22,218 nucleotides of DNA. Origin: JBAZJI01 sp964596325. GTDB taxonomy: Bacteria > Patescibacteriota > Minisyncoccia > Minisyncoccales > JAGOPM01. Position numbers and translations under genes: made by a program. The notes under the pieces are model-generated. The model made no database searches. It saw nothing but the letters and a program-made list of their open reading frames with translations, and had not been told where the DNA came from. Positions 15,625 to 21,886 of this stretch are shown here, one piece after another (the stretch's first letter is position 1; every line of letters starts with the position of its first letter). The stretch lies in contig CAZQSQ010000014.1 of NCBI GenBank assembly GCA_964596325.1, positions 1-22,218 of the forward strand. Direction: 5' to 3'.

Positions 15625-16143
15625 ATGCCAAAAGCAACGCTGAACAAACCAAGAAACTGGAGGAACATCCTGAGATTTTTTTTCCACGCAAAAAGAGTAT
15701 CGCCCGGGACAAGATTCAATGCGCTTGAGGTCTGCCAGCAAACGATGCATTTGTTCCAAAACTACATCGGGCTAGACCCTTTCCGTTTCAGAACCGTTGA
15801 AGCTATTTTGCCCAAAAATCATTGGGCAAAAAATTATCTTGAAGATTTTGTTAAGGCCCGCAACAATCCCAAAAACAAAGAAGTTTGCTCACACCTGCTC
15901 TTTATTAGGGTTGTCACAGCGGCCGAAAGTTACAATGGCGCTGACAATTCCTGCCCGGCCTGCCGCCAAGCTCTCGACCTGCTATGCGAGCTCTATCATA
16001 GCATTAAGCATCACAACCGATTCGAAGAAAGGGAAGCCATGTCGGAAATCAAAAGAATTTGCCCAGAGGCTGAGCGCCACGGCAACACCGACACCATCAC
16101 TGCCATTTTGAAAAATGCCATTGATGCCGATCTCAAAGAATAA
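15625..16143 (+). CDS. unknown soluble protein, 172 aa
   Basis: I do not recognise it. It is basic at the N-terminus (residues 1-30, Lys/Arg/Asn-rich) and then looks helical. A Cys/His cluster in the middle (NSCPACRQ near 110-117, CELYHSIKHH near 123-132) could bind metal. There is no signal peptide or membrane span. ATG at 15625 is 5 nt after AAGGAGG; an out-of-frame ATG at 15621 is too close to be used. It is monocistronic, with a consensus promoter, a strong ribosome site and a terminator, suggesting good expression. Confidence 0.75.
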   Translation: MPKATLNKPRNWRNILRFFFHAKRVSPGTRFNALEVCQQTMHLFQNYIGLDPFRFRTVEAILPKNHWAKNYLEDFVKARNNPKNKEVCSHLLFIRVVTAAESYNGADNSCPACRQALDLLCELYHSIKHHNRFEEREAMSEIKRICPEAERHGNTDTITAILKNAIDADLKE

Positions 16144-16159
16144 TTAACCTCCAAAAAAA

Positions 16160-16180
16160 ATCCCCTGCCTCGCAGGGGAT
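16160..16180. terminator. bidirectional terminator between convergent genes
   Basis: The 9-bp stem ATCCCCTGC/GCAGGGGAT (16160-16168 with 16172-16180) has loop CTC. The A-run at 16153-16160 makes it a strong terminator for the minus-strand methyltransferase; the + side has a weaker T-rich tail. Confidence 0.85.
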
Positions 16181-16185
16181 CTTAT

Positions 16186-16734
16186 TTATTTAATAGAGTA
16201 AATATAAAGTTTCTTCTGGGGGCTGCTCCCCAATTCTATCGCCTTGTCATATTTCCAGGAAGAAAATTGAAACCCATAGCTTGCCACTAAAGCGCCTTTT
16301 TTCATCTCTTGCTTGAACTTTGGCTCCAATGCATCCATCACGTCCTGCCAAAGGTAGCAATAAACCACATCGGCATTCTTTATATCGGCGTCGAACATAT
16401 TGCCAAAAATAATTTTGACCTTGCTTCCGCTGAAAAATCCGCGGAAGTTCGCCAAAAAGTATGGCCAATAGCCCAGCTCATAACCCGTGGCCCGGGCTTG
16501 GTATTTTTTTTCGCAAGCAAAAAGAAATCTCCCGTCGCCGCAACCCAAATCAAAAACCTCGTCCCCTTTTTTAAGCGGCAACTTCTCGATTATCTCCCCG
16601 ATGGTTTTGGCCGGCGTAGAAACAAAGGGCACGCGCACAAAAATTTTGTCATAGAGCATGACCGCCATTATCAAAAACCAAATGATAACGGCAAAAACTA
16701 TAACTGAATAGATGATTAAAATGATATCCAACAT
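16186..16734 (-). CDS. membrane-anchored class I SAM methyltransferase, 182 aa
   Basis: An N-terminal membrane helix (about residues 4-28) precedes a compact Rossmann methyltransferase domain. Motif I is DEVFDLGCGDGRF (58-70). The acidic SAM-ribose residue is E86 (GYELGYWP), and a later GNMFDADIKNADVV strand fits motifs II-III. Helix anchor, E-L-x-x-W-P and A-D-V-V-Y-C-Y-L order resemble the FAM173/ANTKMT group of membrane-linked lysine methyltransferases; this is a resemblance, not a firm assignment. It is monocistronic, has no Shine-Dalgarno site, and its -10 box lies 8 nt before ATG. Confidence 0.85.
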   Translation of the reverse strand: MLDIILIIYSVIVFAVIIWFLIMAVMLYDKIFVRVPFVSTPAKTIGEIIEKLPLKKGDEVFDLGCGDGRFLFACEKKYQARATGYELGYWPYFLANFRGFFSGSKVKIIFGNMFDADIKNADVVYCYLWQDVMDALEPKFKQEMKKGALVASYGFQFSSWKYDKAIELGSSPQKKLYIYSIK

Positions 16735-16742
16735 GATAATTG

Positions 16743-16748
16743 ATTTTA
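16743..16748 (-). promoter_or_regulatory. -10 box, leaderless layout
   Basis: TAAAAT on the minus strand lies 8 nt before the methyltransferase ATG. No convincing -35 is visible. Confidence 0.4.
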
Positions 16749-16771
16749 GCTAATTTGGCGGATAAAAAAAG

Positions 16772-16793
16772 CCCTGCCGCTCTCACGGCAGGG
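16772..16793 (-). terminator. terminator of the RRM gene
   Basis: The stem CCCTGCCG/CGGCAGGG (16772-16779 with 16786-16793) has a 6-nt loop. On the minus strand it is followed by CTTTTTTT. Confidence 0.9.
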
Positions 16794-16804
16794 ATTAGGC
16801 AAAC

Positions 16805-17083
16805 TTACTGACCCGTTTTAGCTGGATCCCTTGGGACCATAGGCCGCGCCTCGCTTACAAAAATCTGACGCCCGTCAAAATCCTTTTCATTGAACATTGA
16901 AATGGCGTTTTGTGCTCCAGCCTCATCAGCCATCTCCACAAAGCCAAAGCCCTTGGAGCGGCCCGTAAACTTATCTTTGATTATCTGGACAGCTGCCACT
17001 TCCCCGGCCTGCCCGAAATGCGCTTTCATCGCATCTTCAGTGGCTTTATATGGAAGATTGCCAACGTATAGTTTCTTATTCAT
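16805..17083 (-). CDS. RRM-type RNA-binding protein, 92 aa
   Basis: This is a single RNA recognition motif. RNP2 is LYVGNL (residues 4-9) and RNP1 is KGFGFVEM (about 44-51), with the aromatic residues that stack on RNA. It resembles the small Rbp proteins of cyanobacteria and other bacteria, which bind single-stranded RNA and in some species respond to cold. The short tail ends in a Pro/Lys/Thr stretch and has no Gly-rich domain. Unlike most minus-strand genes here, its best promoter is about 90 nt upstream, giving a long leader that could be regulatory. It is monocistronic, with a strong terminator. Confidence 0.93.
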   Translation of the reverse strand: MNKKLYVGNLPYKATEDAMKAHFGQAGEVAAVQIIKDKFTGRSKGFGFVEMADEAGAQNAISMFNEKDFDGRQIFVSEARPMVPRDPAKTGQ

Positions 17084-17177
17084 TGCTAATGCAAAAATTA
17101 TTAAGACCTTTTTGCTTTCTTGCCCTCTTTGAGCCTCAAGGCTTTTATCGGCACAAACGCTTCAAAAAAGCTGTTTC

Positions 17178-17207
17178 ATTATACAGCGCGAAAGATTAGG
17201 CGGTCAA
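17178..17207 (-). promoter_or_regulatory. promoter of the RRM gene with ~88-nt leader
   Basis: On the minus strand, TTGACC (17202-17207) is 18 bp from TATAAT (17178-17183). The leader to 17084 contains a small AGCC-TTGA-GGCT hairpin and A/T-rich stretches. Confidence 0.55.
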
Positions 17208-17255
17208 AATATTTTTCCACCGGAAGCCCAAAATTCCTAAGACTGGCAAGGATAT

Positions 17256-17283
17256 TTGACAATTATATTGTATATGCTATAAT
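17256..17283 (+). promoter_or_regulatory. consensus sigma-70 promoter with extended -10
   Basis: TTGACA (17256-17261) is 16 bp from TATAAT (17278-17283), which is preceded by TGC. It drives the 93-aa gene. Confidence 0.85.
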
Positions 17284-17328
17284 TAGGCAGTCACTTAAAA
17301 CCATCATATTTTTACTGGAGGAAATTGC

Positions 17329-17610
17329 ATGGCAGATACAAATGACCAAGTGGGCGAAAAAGATCGCCATAGCCAAGAGCGCGGAATCTTACGCGGTCAC
17401 GACATCAGTAATATTGTTGAAAACTTGGAAAATGGGAAATCTAACCATGAATGCCAACATTTTTTTGAAATTGCATTTTGGGATACCCAACGCTTTGGGG
17501 AACGACAAACAAAAATTAAAGTACTTAAAGGAGAATTTACCCAAATGTATTCCCTACTGCGCTGCAAACACTGCGGAAGGGAAAAAATGTATTTGTACGT
17601 CATGAAATAG
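17329..17610 (+). CDS. unknown small protein with possible zinc site, 93 aa
   Basis: I do not recognise it. The first ~35 residues are polar and probably flexible. H40, C42 and H44, together with C79-x2-C82 near the C-terminus (RCKHCG), could form a zinc-ribbon-like site. GGAGGAA at 17317-17323 is 5 nt before the ATG. The promoter is near-consensus, so expression is probably strong. The gene is followed by a 263-bp stretch without a confident gene. Confidence 0.75.
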   Translation: MADTNDQVGEKDRHSQERGILRGHDISNIVENLENGKSNHECQHFFEIAFWDTQRFGERQTKIKVLKGEFTQMYSLLRCKHCGREKMYLYVMK

Positions 17611-17641
17611 CAAACCTCTTGGCCCCGCTTTATCATGCTGC

Positions 17642-17809
17642 CTAAGTCAATCCTCCGGCAGCCCGCCATAAAAACGCTGCGATTTTGTCGATCGGTTCTG
17701 GTTGAACTAAATAGCGAAAGGCGTAAAGCGTTGCCCACGTAAAGCCTGCCCGATCCGGATAGAACCTCCTTTCTACCGGGTCTGGCAGGCATATTAAAAC
17801 AAAAGGTTG
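17642..17809 (-). pseudogene. start-less open frame, possible gene remnant or dispersed repeat
   Basis: The 263 bp between 17611 and 17873 hold no confident gene. On the minus strand one frame stays open for 55 codons and ends at a TAG at 17642-17644, with a protein-like composition (FYPDRAGFTWATLYAF, then LVQPEPIDKIAAFLWRAAGG). It has no ATG/GTG/TTG start with a ribosome site. It could be the tail of a decayed gene or part of a repeated element; its upstream part coincides with the large hairpin at 17744-17790. Confidence 0.25.
17744..17790. repeat. large imperfect hairpin (inverted repeat)
   Basis: The outer stem GCCTGCC/GGCAGGC (17744-17750 with 17784-17790) and inner stems (17755-17758 with 17776-17779, approximate; 17760-17764 with 17771-17775) enclose loop CCTCCT. 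The minus-strand copy shows AGGAGG in the loop. There is no T-run, so it is not a simple terminator. Confidence 0.6.
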
Positions 17810-17815
17810 TCATCA

Positions 17816-17844
17816 TTGACAGCCTTCTATTTTTATATTATAAT
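17816..17844 (+). promoter_or_regulatory. full-consensus sigma-70 promoter
   Basis: TTGACA (17816-17821), a 17-bp spacer and TATAAT (17839-17844). It drives the 121-aa gene. Confidence 0.9.
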
Positions 17845-17873
17845 AATAACAGATTATTAAAAAGGAGGTTGAA

Positions 17874-18239
17874 GTGGCAAAAAAAGACGCTGGCGAATTT
17901 GAAACTAAGATCCTATTGCCTGATAAAAATAATCGGCGCGAGAGGATGCTTGCCATGGTAAAATGCGCCCAACCGCCCCTCTCTCCAGAGGCTCTAAGGG
18001 TCGCAAAAAGTTTGGCCAAAAATTTCGATTGTTTGGAAAATCCCCAAAAATTCAGCGAACAGTTGCCCAAATCTTTACAAGAATTACATCTTGAAAAATG
18101 TAGCCCCTACCTCAAAATAAAAATCGGCAGAGAGATCCATCGCATCGCTTCATTTGTTTTTACTATGCCCGACGAATGCGCCTGTGTAATGGAGAGTATC
18201 AAAAACACAATCTTAATAATGTCCATCCCCAACGAATAG
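17874..18239 (+). CDS. unknown small protein, 121 aa
   Basis: I do not recognise it. It is a soluble, mostly helical-looking protein with a basic N-terminus (residues 1-28) and five cysteines, two of them in DECACV near the C-terminus. The start is a GTG at 17874, chosen because AAAGGAGG ends 5 nt before it. A perfect-consensus promoter precedes it and a terminator starts right after the stop codon, so it is a monocistronic, probably strongly expressed unit. Confidence 0.75.
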   Translation: MAKKDAGEFETKILLPDKNNRRERMLAMVKCAQPPLSPEALRVAKSLAKNFDCLENPQKFSEQLPKSLQELHLEKCSPYLKIKIGREIHRIASFVFTMPDECACVMESIKNTILIMSIPNE

Positions 18240-18240
18240 T

Positions 18241-18264
18241 CCGCAGATATGCGGCTCTTTTTTT
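18241..18264 (+). terminator. terminator of the 121-aa gene
   Basis: The stem CCGCA/TGCGG (18241-18245 with 18250-18254) has loop GATA and is followed by CTCTTTTTTT. Confidence 0.85.
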
Positions 18265-18278
18265 ATCAAAAATGCAAT

Positions 18279-18307
18279 TTGACGCGGCTAAATGGCAATG
18301 CTACAAA
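18279..18307 (+). promoter_or_regulatory. sigma-70 promoter with extended -10
   Basis: TTGACG (18279-18284) is 17 bp from TACAAA (18302-18307), preceded by TGC. It drives the 115-aa gene. Confidence 0.55.
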
Positions 18308-18341
18308 GAAAACAGAACCCTAAAAAGAAAGGAGGTGGCAA

Positions 18342-18689
18342 ATGCCCCTGATAATCGAGGATTCTACGAAGATTATCGAAAAGTTAAATCGTATCGACAG
18401 GCTGATGCCCGGCTTAAACCAAATTTTTTATAAAATGGTCTACAAGCTGGCTGATCGCCTGCCCTTCATGCTGACGCCGGCCAAATTCGTAAAGTTTTAC
18501 AACGAGACCGTTCAAAGTATGAACTTAGGCAATCAAGGCCACTATCCTTCCGACACTCTCGCCCTGCTCCAAGGAATGCTGCCGCAACTCGCCAAAGCCA
18601 TCTTTGATGACGAATTTTATGAAGCGGTTGTAAACATACGCGCCCAACAAAACCAACAATTTATGCCCGACCGATTTGCCAAAAAATAA
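18342..18689 (+). CDS. unknown small helical protein, 115 aa
   Basis: I do not recognise it. The sequence looks all-helical, amphipathic and Leu/Met/Phe-rich, without a signal peptide or cysteines. It follows the same plan as its upstream neighbour: its own promoter, AAAGGAGG 6 nt before the ATG, and a terminator overlapping the stop. It shares no obvious similarity with the 121-aa protein. It converges on the flavodoxin gene. Confidence 0.75.
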   Translation: MPLIIEDSTKIIEKLNRIDRLMPGLNQIFYKMVYKLADRLPFMLTPAKFVKFYNETVQSMNLGNQGHYPSDTLALLQGMLPQLAKAIFDDEFYEAVVNIRAQQNQQFMPDRFAKK

Positions 18690-18704
18690 TCCGCCTGCGC
18701 GGAT
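18689..18704. terminator. terminator between convergent genes
   Basis: The stem ATCCGC/GCGGAT (18689-18694 with 18699-18704) has loop CTGC. A T-run follows on + and, after a short TA, also on -, so it can serve the 115-aa gene and the flavodoxin gene. Confidence 0.75.
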
Positions 18705-18707
18705 TTT

Positions 18708-19342
18708 TCATTTGAACAATTTTTCGGCCCAAGCAATGGCCTTAGCCAAACAATTTTCCTCAGTGTTAAAAAGCGGATCAATAAAGTCAATTTCCGAAAC
18801 AACTTTGGCCCCTTTCAAATTATTTCTAAGATTTTCAAAAGTCTTTCCCAAAGCTCCGCCGTGGCAAACAAAAACTGCCACATTTTTTTGTGTAAAATCG
18901 TTGGCGCAGACAAAACTATAAAGTGCCGGAGAGCAGCTGGATGCCCAAACCGGCGAGCCCAAGACAACCAAGTCATAATCGGCCAATTTCTTCTCCATGG
19001 GCAAAAGCTCAGGTTTTTCCTTCATAACCGCCTGCTTGCCCCGCCAAAACATCTTAAGCAAACCCTTTCCCCCGTCATCATGCTTAGGCTTAATTTCCGC
19101 CAAATCTGCCACCAAAGTTTTAGCCACAGCCTCAGCAATGAATTTTGTATTACCGGTCAAAGAATAATAGACAACTAAAGTTTTCANNNNNNNNNNNNNN
19201 NNNNNNNNNNNNNNNNNNNNNNNNNNNNNNNNNNNNNNNNNNNNNNNNNNNNNNNNNNNNNNNNNNNNNNNNNNNNNNNNNNNNNNTCAGCAATGAATTT
19301 TGTATTACCGGTCAAAGAATAATAGACAACTAAAGTTTTCAT
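18708..19342 (-). CDS. flavodoxin-family protein (split by assembly gap)
   Basis: This is a small FMN-binding electron carrier or flavodoxin-fold oxidoreductase. The phosphate loop YYSLTGNTKFIAE starts near residue 7, and the isoalloxazine-side loop GSPVWASSCSP lies near the middle. In the assembled sequence a 100-N gap falls just after the phosphate loop and shifts the frame. Collapsing the N run and one copy of an exact 55-bp duplicate gives a continuous 159-aa protein starting MKTLVVYYSL at 19342, a normal length for the family. It lies 5 nt after the exported unknown protein in the same operon, without its own ribosome site. Confidence 0.88.
19132..19341. other. assembly gap (100 N) flanked by exact 55-bp duplicates
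   Basis: Bases 19132-19186 and 19287-19341 are identical, with exactly 100 N between them, the same geometry as the gap at 8916-9015. Collapsing restores the flavodoxin frame. Confidence 0.92.
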
Positions 19343-19347
19343 ATTGG

Positions 19348-20385
19348 TTATTTGTTTTCCTCTGGCGTGCTCGTAGCCTGCGATTGCTGTGAAGCAATCA
19401 TCTTGCTCGCAATCTCCTGCGGGCGAAAGCCGTGCACCGCCCCCAAAATGGAATACCATGGGCGGTTTTCATCGATAGTGATAATATTATCCTCACCTGC
19501 CCCGATATAATATTCGCTTTTTATTTTACCCTCAAAAATCCAAAACCAAACAAAAGGCTCTTTAACCCTGATCCGGTAAGCCGCCTCGCTTTTATTAATA
19601 ACCAAATCTATCCCCAATAGTTCTATGTCACTATTTTTGGTGACAAAATCTTTTACTTGGGCGTATATCTCATTGGGCTGTATTTTTACCAAATGATTAC
19701 CTTGCGCATTACTAAGCTCCAGAAAACCGTTATTATTGGTCAGATTTTCTCGAACATCCACCTCGCCTTTAACTCCCTCGATATCGAATTTCAAAATCCC
19801 GCCCTTGTAATTGGGATAAATAAAAAAATTATACATTGCACTCTTCAAATAGGAATTAGAAATCGTGGCAATGCCCACAAATGTGCCATGCTCGGCTTTC
19901 AGTTTTTCCGTAATATTGCTCCAATCGATAACTTGGTCGTTGTTAATTATCAGCCGGCCGTTGATAAAATCAAAGTCCGCCAATTTTACCAGAGAAACAT
20001 CGATAAGCGGTTTTTCCGGCTTATTGGGCAAATAAGTTTGCGTTTCTCCGGCGATAAGATCCATATAAAAAACGAGCTTCTCCCCCTCGATACCAATATT
20101 GGCAATAATATTGGTGCTGCGAGAGAAATCCTTGGCAAAAATATCACCCGGCCGGATAAAATAACTATTAACTTTCTTTTCTAGTTCCGGGGATAAAATT
20201 TTGTGTACCCTGATAAAGGGCTTATCTAAAACATCGCTCTCACTAAAAATCACCCCTTCGTTAGAAGCGATGGAAGATGTGGGCGTAACTAAGCTATCAG
20301 CGACAAAATCCGTTGTCGTCTGTGCCAAAAGAAAAAACGGGCAAGCTGCCAAGAATAGTAAAAAAAATGAAATCCTCCTCCCCAT
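19348..20385 (-). CDS. exported protein of unknown function, 345 aa
   Basis: I do not recognise it. The start at 20385 gives a clear signal peptide (MGRRISFFLLFLAACPFFLL, likely cleavage after Ala-Gln); a longer frame to 20430 would bury it. The mature protein looks beta-rich, with many Ile/Asn/Asp residues, and ends in a Ser/Gln/Thr/Glu-rich tail. There are almost no cysteines, in contrast to the other exported proteins here. A -35/-10 pair is placed so that the transcript starts at the ATG. The flavodoxin gene follows 5 nt later. Confidence 0.8.
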   Translation of the reverse strand: MGRRISFFLLFLAACPFFLLAQTTTDFVADSLVTPTSSIASNEGVIFSESDVLDKPFIRVHKILSPELEKKVNSYFIRPGDIFAKDFSRSTNIIANIGIEGEKLVFYMDLIAGETQTYLPNKPEKPLIDVSLVKLADFDFINGRLIINNDQVIDWSNITEKLKAEHGTFVGIATISNSYLKSAMYNFFIYPNYKGGILKFDIEGVKGEVDVRENLTNNNGFLELSNAQGNHLVKIQPNEIYAQVKDFVTKNSDIELLGIDLVINKSEAAYRIRVKEPFVWFWIFEGKIKSEYYIGAGEDNIITIDENRPWYSILGAVHGFRPQEIASKMIASQQSQATSTPEENK

Positions 20386-20392
20386 AACAATA

Positions 20393-20421
20393 ATTTTAGC
20401 ACTACCGCGCCAAATTGTCAC
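20393..20421 (-). promoter_or_regulatory. promoter, leaderless layout
   Basis: On the minus strand, GTGACA (20416-20421) is 17 bp from TAAAAT (20393-20398), preceded by TGC (extended -10). The ATG is 7 nt past the -10, and there is no Shine-Dalgarno site. Confidence 0.65.
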
Positions 20422-20432
20422 AATAAGCAAAA

Positions 20433-20450
20433 CCCGGACTTTTGTCCGGG
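20433..20450 (-). terminator. terminator of the methyltransferase gene
   Basis: The 7-bp stem CCCGGAC/GTCCGGG has loop TTTT (AAAA on the minus strand), followed on minus by TTTTGCTTATT. Confidence 0.8.
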
Positions 20451-20460
20451 ATATTTTTTT

Positions 20461-21285
20461 CTACTTTTCTTTTTTCTCCAGTATAAGCTTCAGATGGGTA
20501 TTATCTTTCAGCTCAATGCCGAAGTCGGCTTTCACCTGCTGCTTGACGAATGGGAGTATGTAGTGTTCATGATAGGAAATCTCGTAATTATCCGGCAAAG
20601 AAGAAAGCAATTTTTCGCGGGAAAGCGGCAAATAGTTCTCTTTGACTTCCCTGGGCCAATTATCCGTATAACGGTATTTGAGCAAATAGTGCACCAAAGT
20701 TTTATTACTTTCAATGGTGCCATACTCCGATTGGAACTCATAGAGACGCTTGTCCGCCTTGCGCAAAATCTTAGCAACGTCATTGATATCCGATGGCCTA
20801 TCGATCGCATTGCTGGGTATCATATCCCTTATCACAATGTAATCCCAGGTCCCGCCAAAAACTATTTGCCAAAACTTTTCGATCTCTTCGGCCGTACCAT
20901 AAGAGTATACTTCGTGGATAATGGAAGAGAGCAACAGAACGCATTTTTGGCCAGCTGTTTTATGCTTGGCCAGCGCGGTACTGATTTCCTTCCAATCATA
21001 TTCAAACGATACTCCCGGATTATTTTTCTTGGCCAGTTCAACCATTTCTCGAGAGATGTCGTAGCCGTAAAAAAACCATTCGGGAAAAATCATCCGTAAA
21101 AAATGGATAAGTTGGCCGTCAGCACAACCATAATCCACAATCACGCTTGCTCCATTAATCTTGTCCGCAAAATATATCTTATCCAATAGGCTCTGCCTCA
21201 TTGCAAGATTATACTTGGTGATGTCTGGTATTTCTCCTAAACCTTTACTAAGGACCGATGCTGTTCCTAATCCGTTCACTGACAC
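20461..21285 (-). CDS. class I SAM-dependent methyltransferase, 274 aa
   Basis: Motif I is VIVDYGCADGQLI (48-60), followed by the GYDISREMVELAKK block near 73-86, the usual Rossmann methyltransferase order. A later LLLSSIIHEVYSY segment occupies the motif IV region. The C-terminal ~110 residues are family-specific and contain conserved-looking Tyr/His clusters (ISYHEHYILPF). The methyl acceptor is unknown; small molecule, lipid or protein are all possible. The start is a GTG at 21285, set by AGGAGG 6 nt upstream. The promoter is full consensus, with a stem-loop right at the predicted 5' end of the transcript. It is monocistronic. Confidence 0.88.
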   Translation of the reverse strand: MSVNGLGTASVLSKGLGEIPDITKYNLAMRQSLLDKIYFADKINGASVIVDYGCADGQLIHFLRMIFPEWFFYGYDISREMVELAKKNNPGVSFEYDWKEISTALAKHKTAGQKCVLLLSSIIHEVYSYGTAEEIEKFWQIVFGGTWDYIVIRDMIPSNAIDRPSDINDVAKILRKADKRLYEFQSEYGTIESNKTLVHYLLKYRYTDNWPREVKENYLPLSREKLLSSLPDNYEISYHEHYILPFVKQQVKADFGIELKDNTHLKLILEKKEK

Positions 21286-21318
21286 TTTATACCTCCTTAT
21301 TGGGTTGTAAATTTATAT

Positions 21319-21374
21319 GCTAGAAATGCTTTCCAGCTTTGTTATATTATATAATAAATCTTTATGATTGTCAA
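21319..21374 (-). promoter_or_regulatory. full-consensus promoter plus 5'-end stem-loop
   Basis: On the minus strand, TTGACA (21369-21374), 17 bp, TATAAT (21346-21351). The predicted transcript starts near 21339, directly before an 8-bp hairpin (21330-21337 with 21319-21326, one G-U pair, loop GCA) that could protect the mRNA 5' end. Confidence 0.8.
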
Positions 21375-21401
21375 TGGAAACTTACTTTACCTTACTACTT
21401 A

Positions 21402-21429
21402 TTGACTTTTTTAATAGTTATGTTATTAT
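21402..21429 (+). promoter_or_regulatory. sigma-70 promoter with extended -10
   Basis: TTGACT (21402-21407) is 16 bp from TATTAT (21424-21429), preceded by TGT. It drives the 97-aa gene and is divergent from the methyltransferase promoter. Confidence 0.65.
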
Positions 21430-21458
21430 TAAACATTGCCCTATTACAAAGGAGGCTT

Positions 21459-21752
21459 ATGGGATTCTATGTCAATCCGCGCGAAGAAACAAAAGAATCT
21501 TTCCTTGAAAGAGAAGGAAAAGAGCTTGAAGGTGTTCCGAATTGGAACGATGTACCTAAAGGATCAATGATTGTCATTTTAGTAGACAATGGTCCGTTCA
21601 CTGCCGCTGGAATCGCCTTCAACGAGAGAGAGCTAAAGGACTTCACTGACCCAGGAGATCGGCGAGAGAAGAGGTACTTTATAGTTCCCGTCGCCAAACT
21701 TCTAGATGTAAGCGGCGATGATTTCAAAAGTTATCTTTCGAAACTAAAATAA
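21459..21752 (+). CDS. unknown small protein, 97 aa
   Basis: I do not recognise it. The start is the ATG at 21459, because AAAGGAGG lies 4-5 nt upstream and the promoter would make no mRNA for the upstream part of the open frame. The N-terminus (MGFYVNPREETKESFLEREG) is polar. The middle carries hydrophobic strand-like segments (MIVILVDN, AAGIAF), then EKRYFIVPVAKLLDV. This pattern suggests a small alpha/beta cytoplasmic protein. It has its own promoter, a strong ribosome site and a terminator overlapping the stop codon. Confidence 0.75.
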   Translation: MGFYVNPREETKESFLEREGKELEGVPNWNDVPKGSMIVILVDNGPFTAAGIAFNERELKDFTDPGDRREKRYFIVPVAKLLDVSGDDFKSYLSKLK

Positions 21753-21770
21753 ACGCCTTAGGCGTTTTTT
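21751..21770 (+). terminator. terminator of the 97-aa gene
   Basis: The stem AAACGCC/GGCGTTT (21751-21757 with 21761-21767) has loop TTA and is followed by a T-run. It overlaps the stop codon. Confidence 0.85.
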
Positions 21771-21780
21771 CTTTTATTTA

Positions 21781-21808
21781 TTGCCTTTTTCCTTAATTAT
21801 GCTATTAT
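21781..21808 (+). promoter_or_regulatory. promoter upstream of the tRNA-Ser 5' repeat and GIY-YIG gene
   Basis: TTGCCT (21781-21786) is 16 bp from TATTAT (21803-21808), preceded by TGC (extended -10). Predicted transcription starts near 21815, just 5 nt before the GGAGGGG copy at 21820. That suits a tRNA promoter better than a protein gene whose ATG is 70 nt away. Confidence 0.6.
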
Positions 21809-21816
21809 TTAACAGC

Positions 21817-21831
21817 ATTGGAGGGGTCGCA
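21817..21831 (+). repeat. direct repeat, upstream copy of tRNA-Ser 5' end
   Basis: ATTGGAGGGGTCGCA is identical to 22130-22144. Its last 12 bases equal positions 1-12 of the tRNA-Ser gene. The repeat period is 313 bp. Confidence 0.9.
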
Positions 21832-21874
21832 CCCGTTCAGCAAGTGAACGGGCCCGCTCGCGAAGCCGAGCGGG
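21832..21874 (+). repeat. two back-to-back hairpins
   Basis: CCCGTTCA/TGAACGGG (21832-21839 with 21845-21852, loop GCAAG) is followed with no spacer by CCCGCTCG/CGAGCGGG (21853-21860 with 21867-21874, loop CGAAGC). They fill the space between the direct repeat and the GIY-YIG start. Neither has a T-run. Confidence 0.85.
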
Positions 21875-21886
21875 TAGAGACTAACT

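Noticed and set aside
17120..17605. 161-codon open frame on + overlapping the 93-aa gene
   Set aside because: It begins upstream of the consensus promoter and in another frame than the one preceded by GGAGGAA.
17744..17790. Hairpin as a terminator of the 93-aa gene
   Set aside because: No T-run follows on + and it lies more than 130 bp after the stop codon.
17397..17816. 139-codon open frame on - across the hairpin region
   Set aside because: It overlaps the well-supported 93-aa gene, and the more protein-like minus frame in this region is a different one (17642-17809).
19348..20430. Longer start at 20430 for the exported 345-aa protein
   Set aside because: It would place 15 residues before a clear signal peptide and lie upstream of the predicted transcription start.
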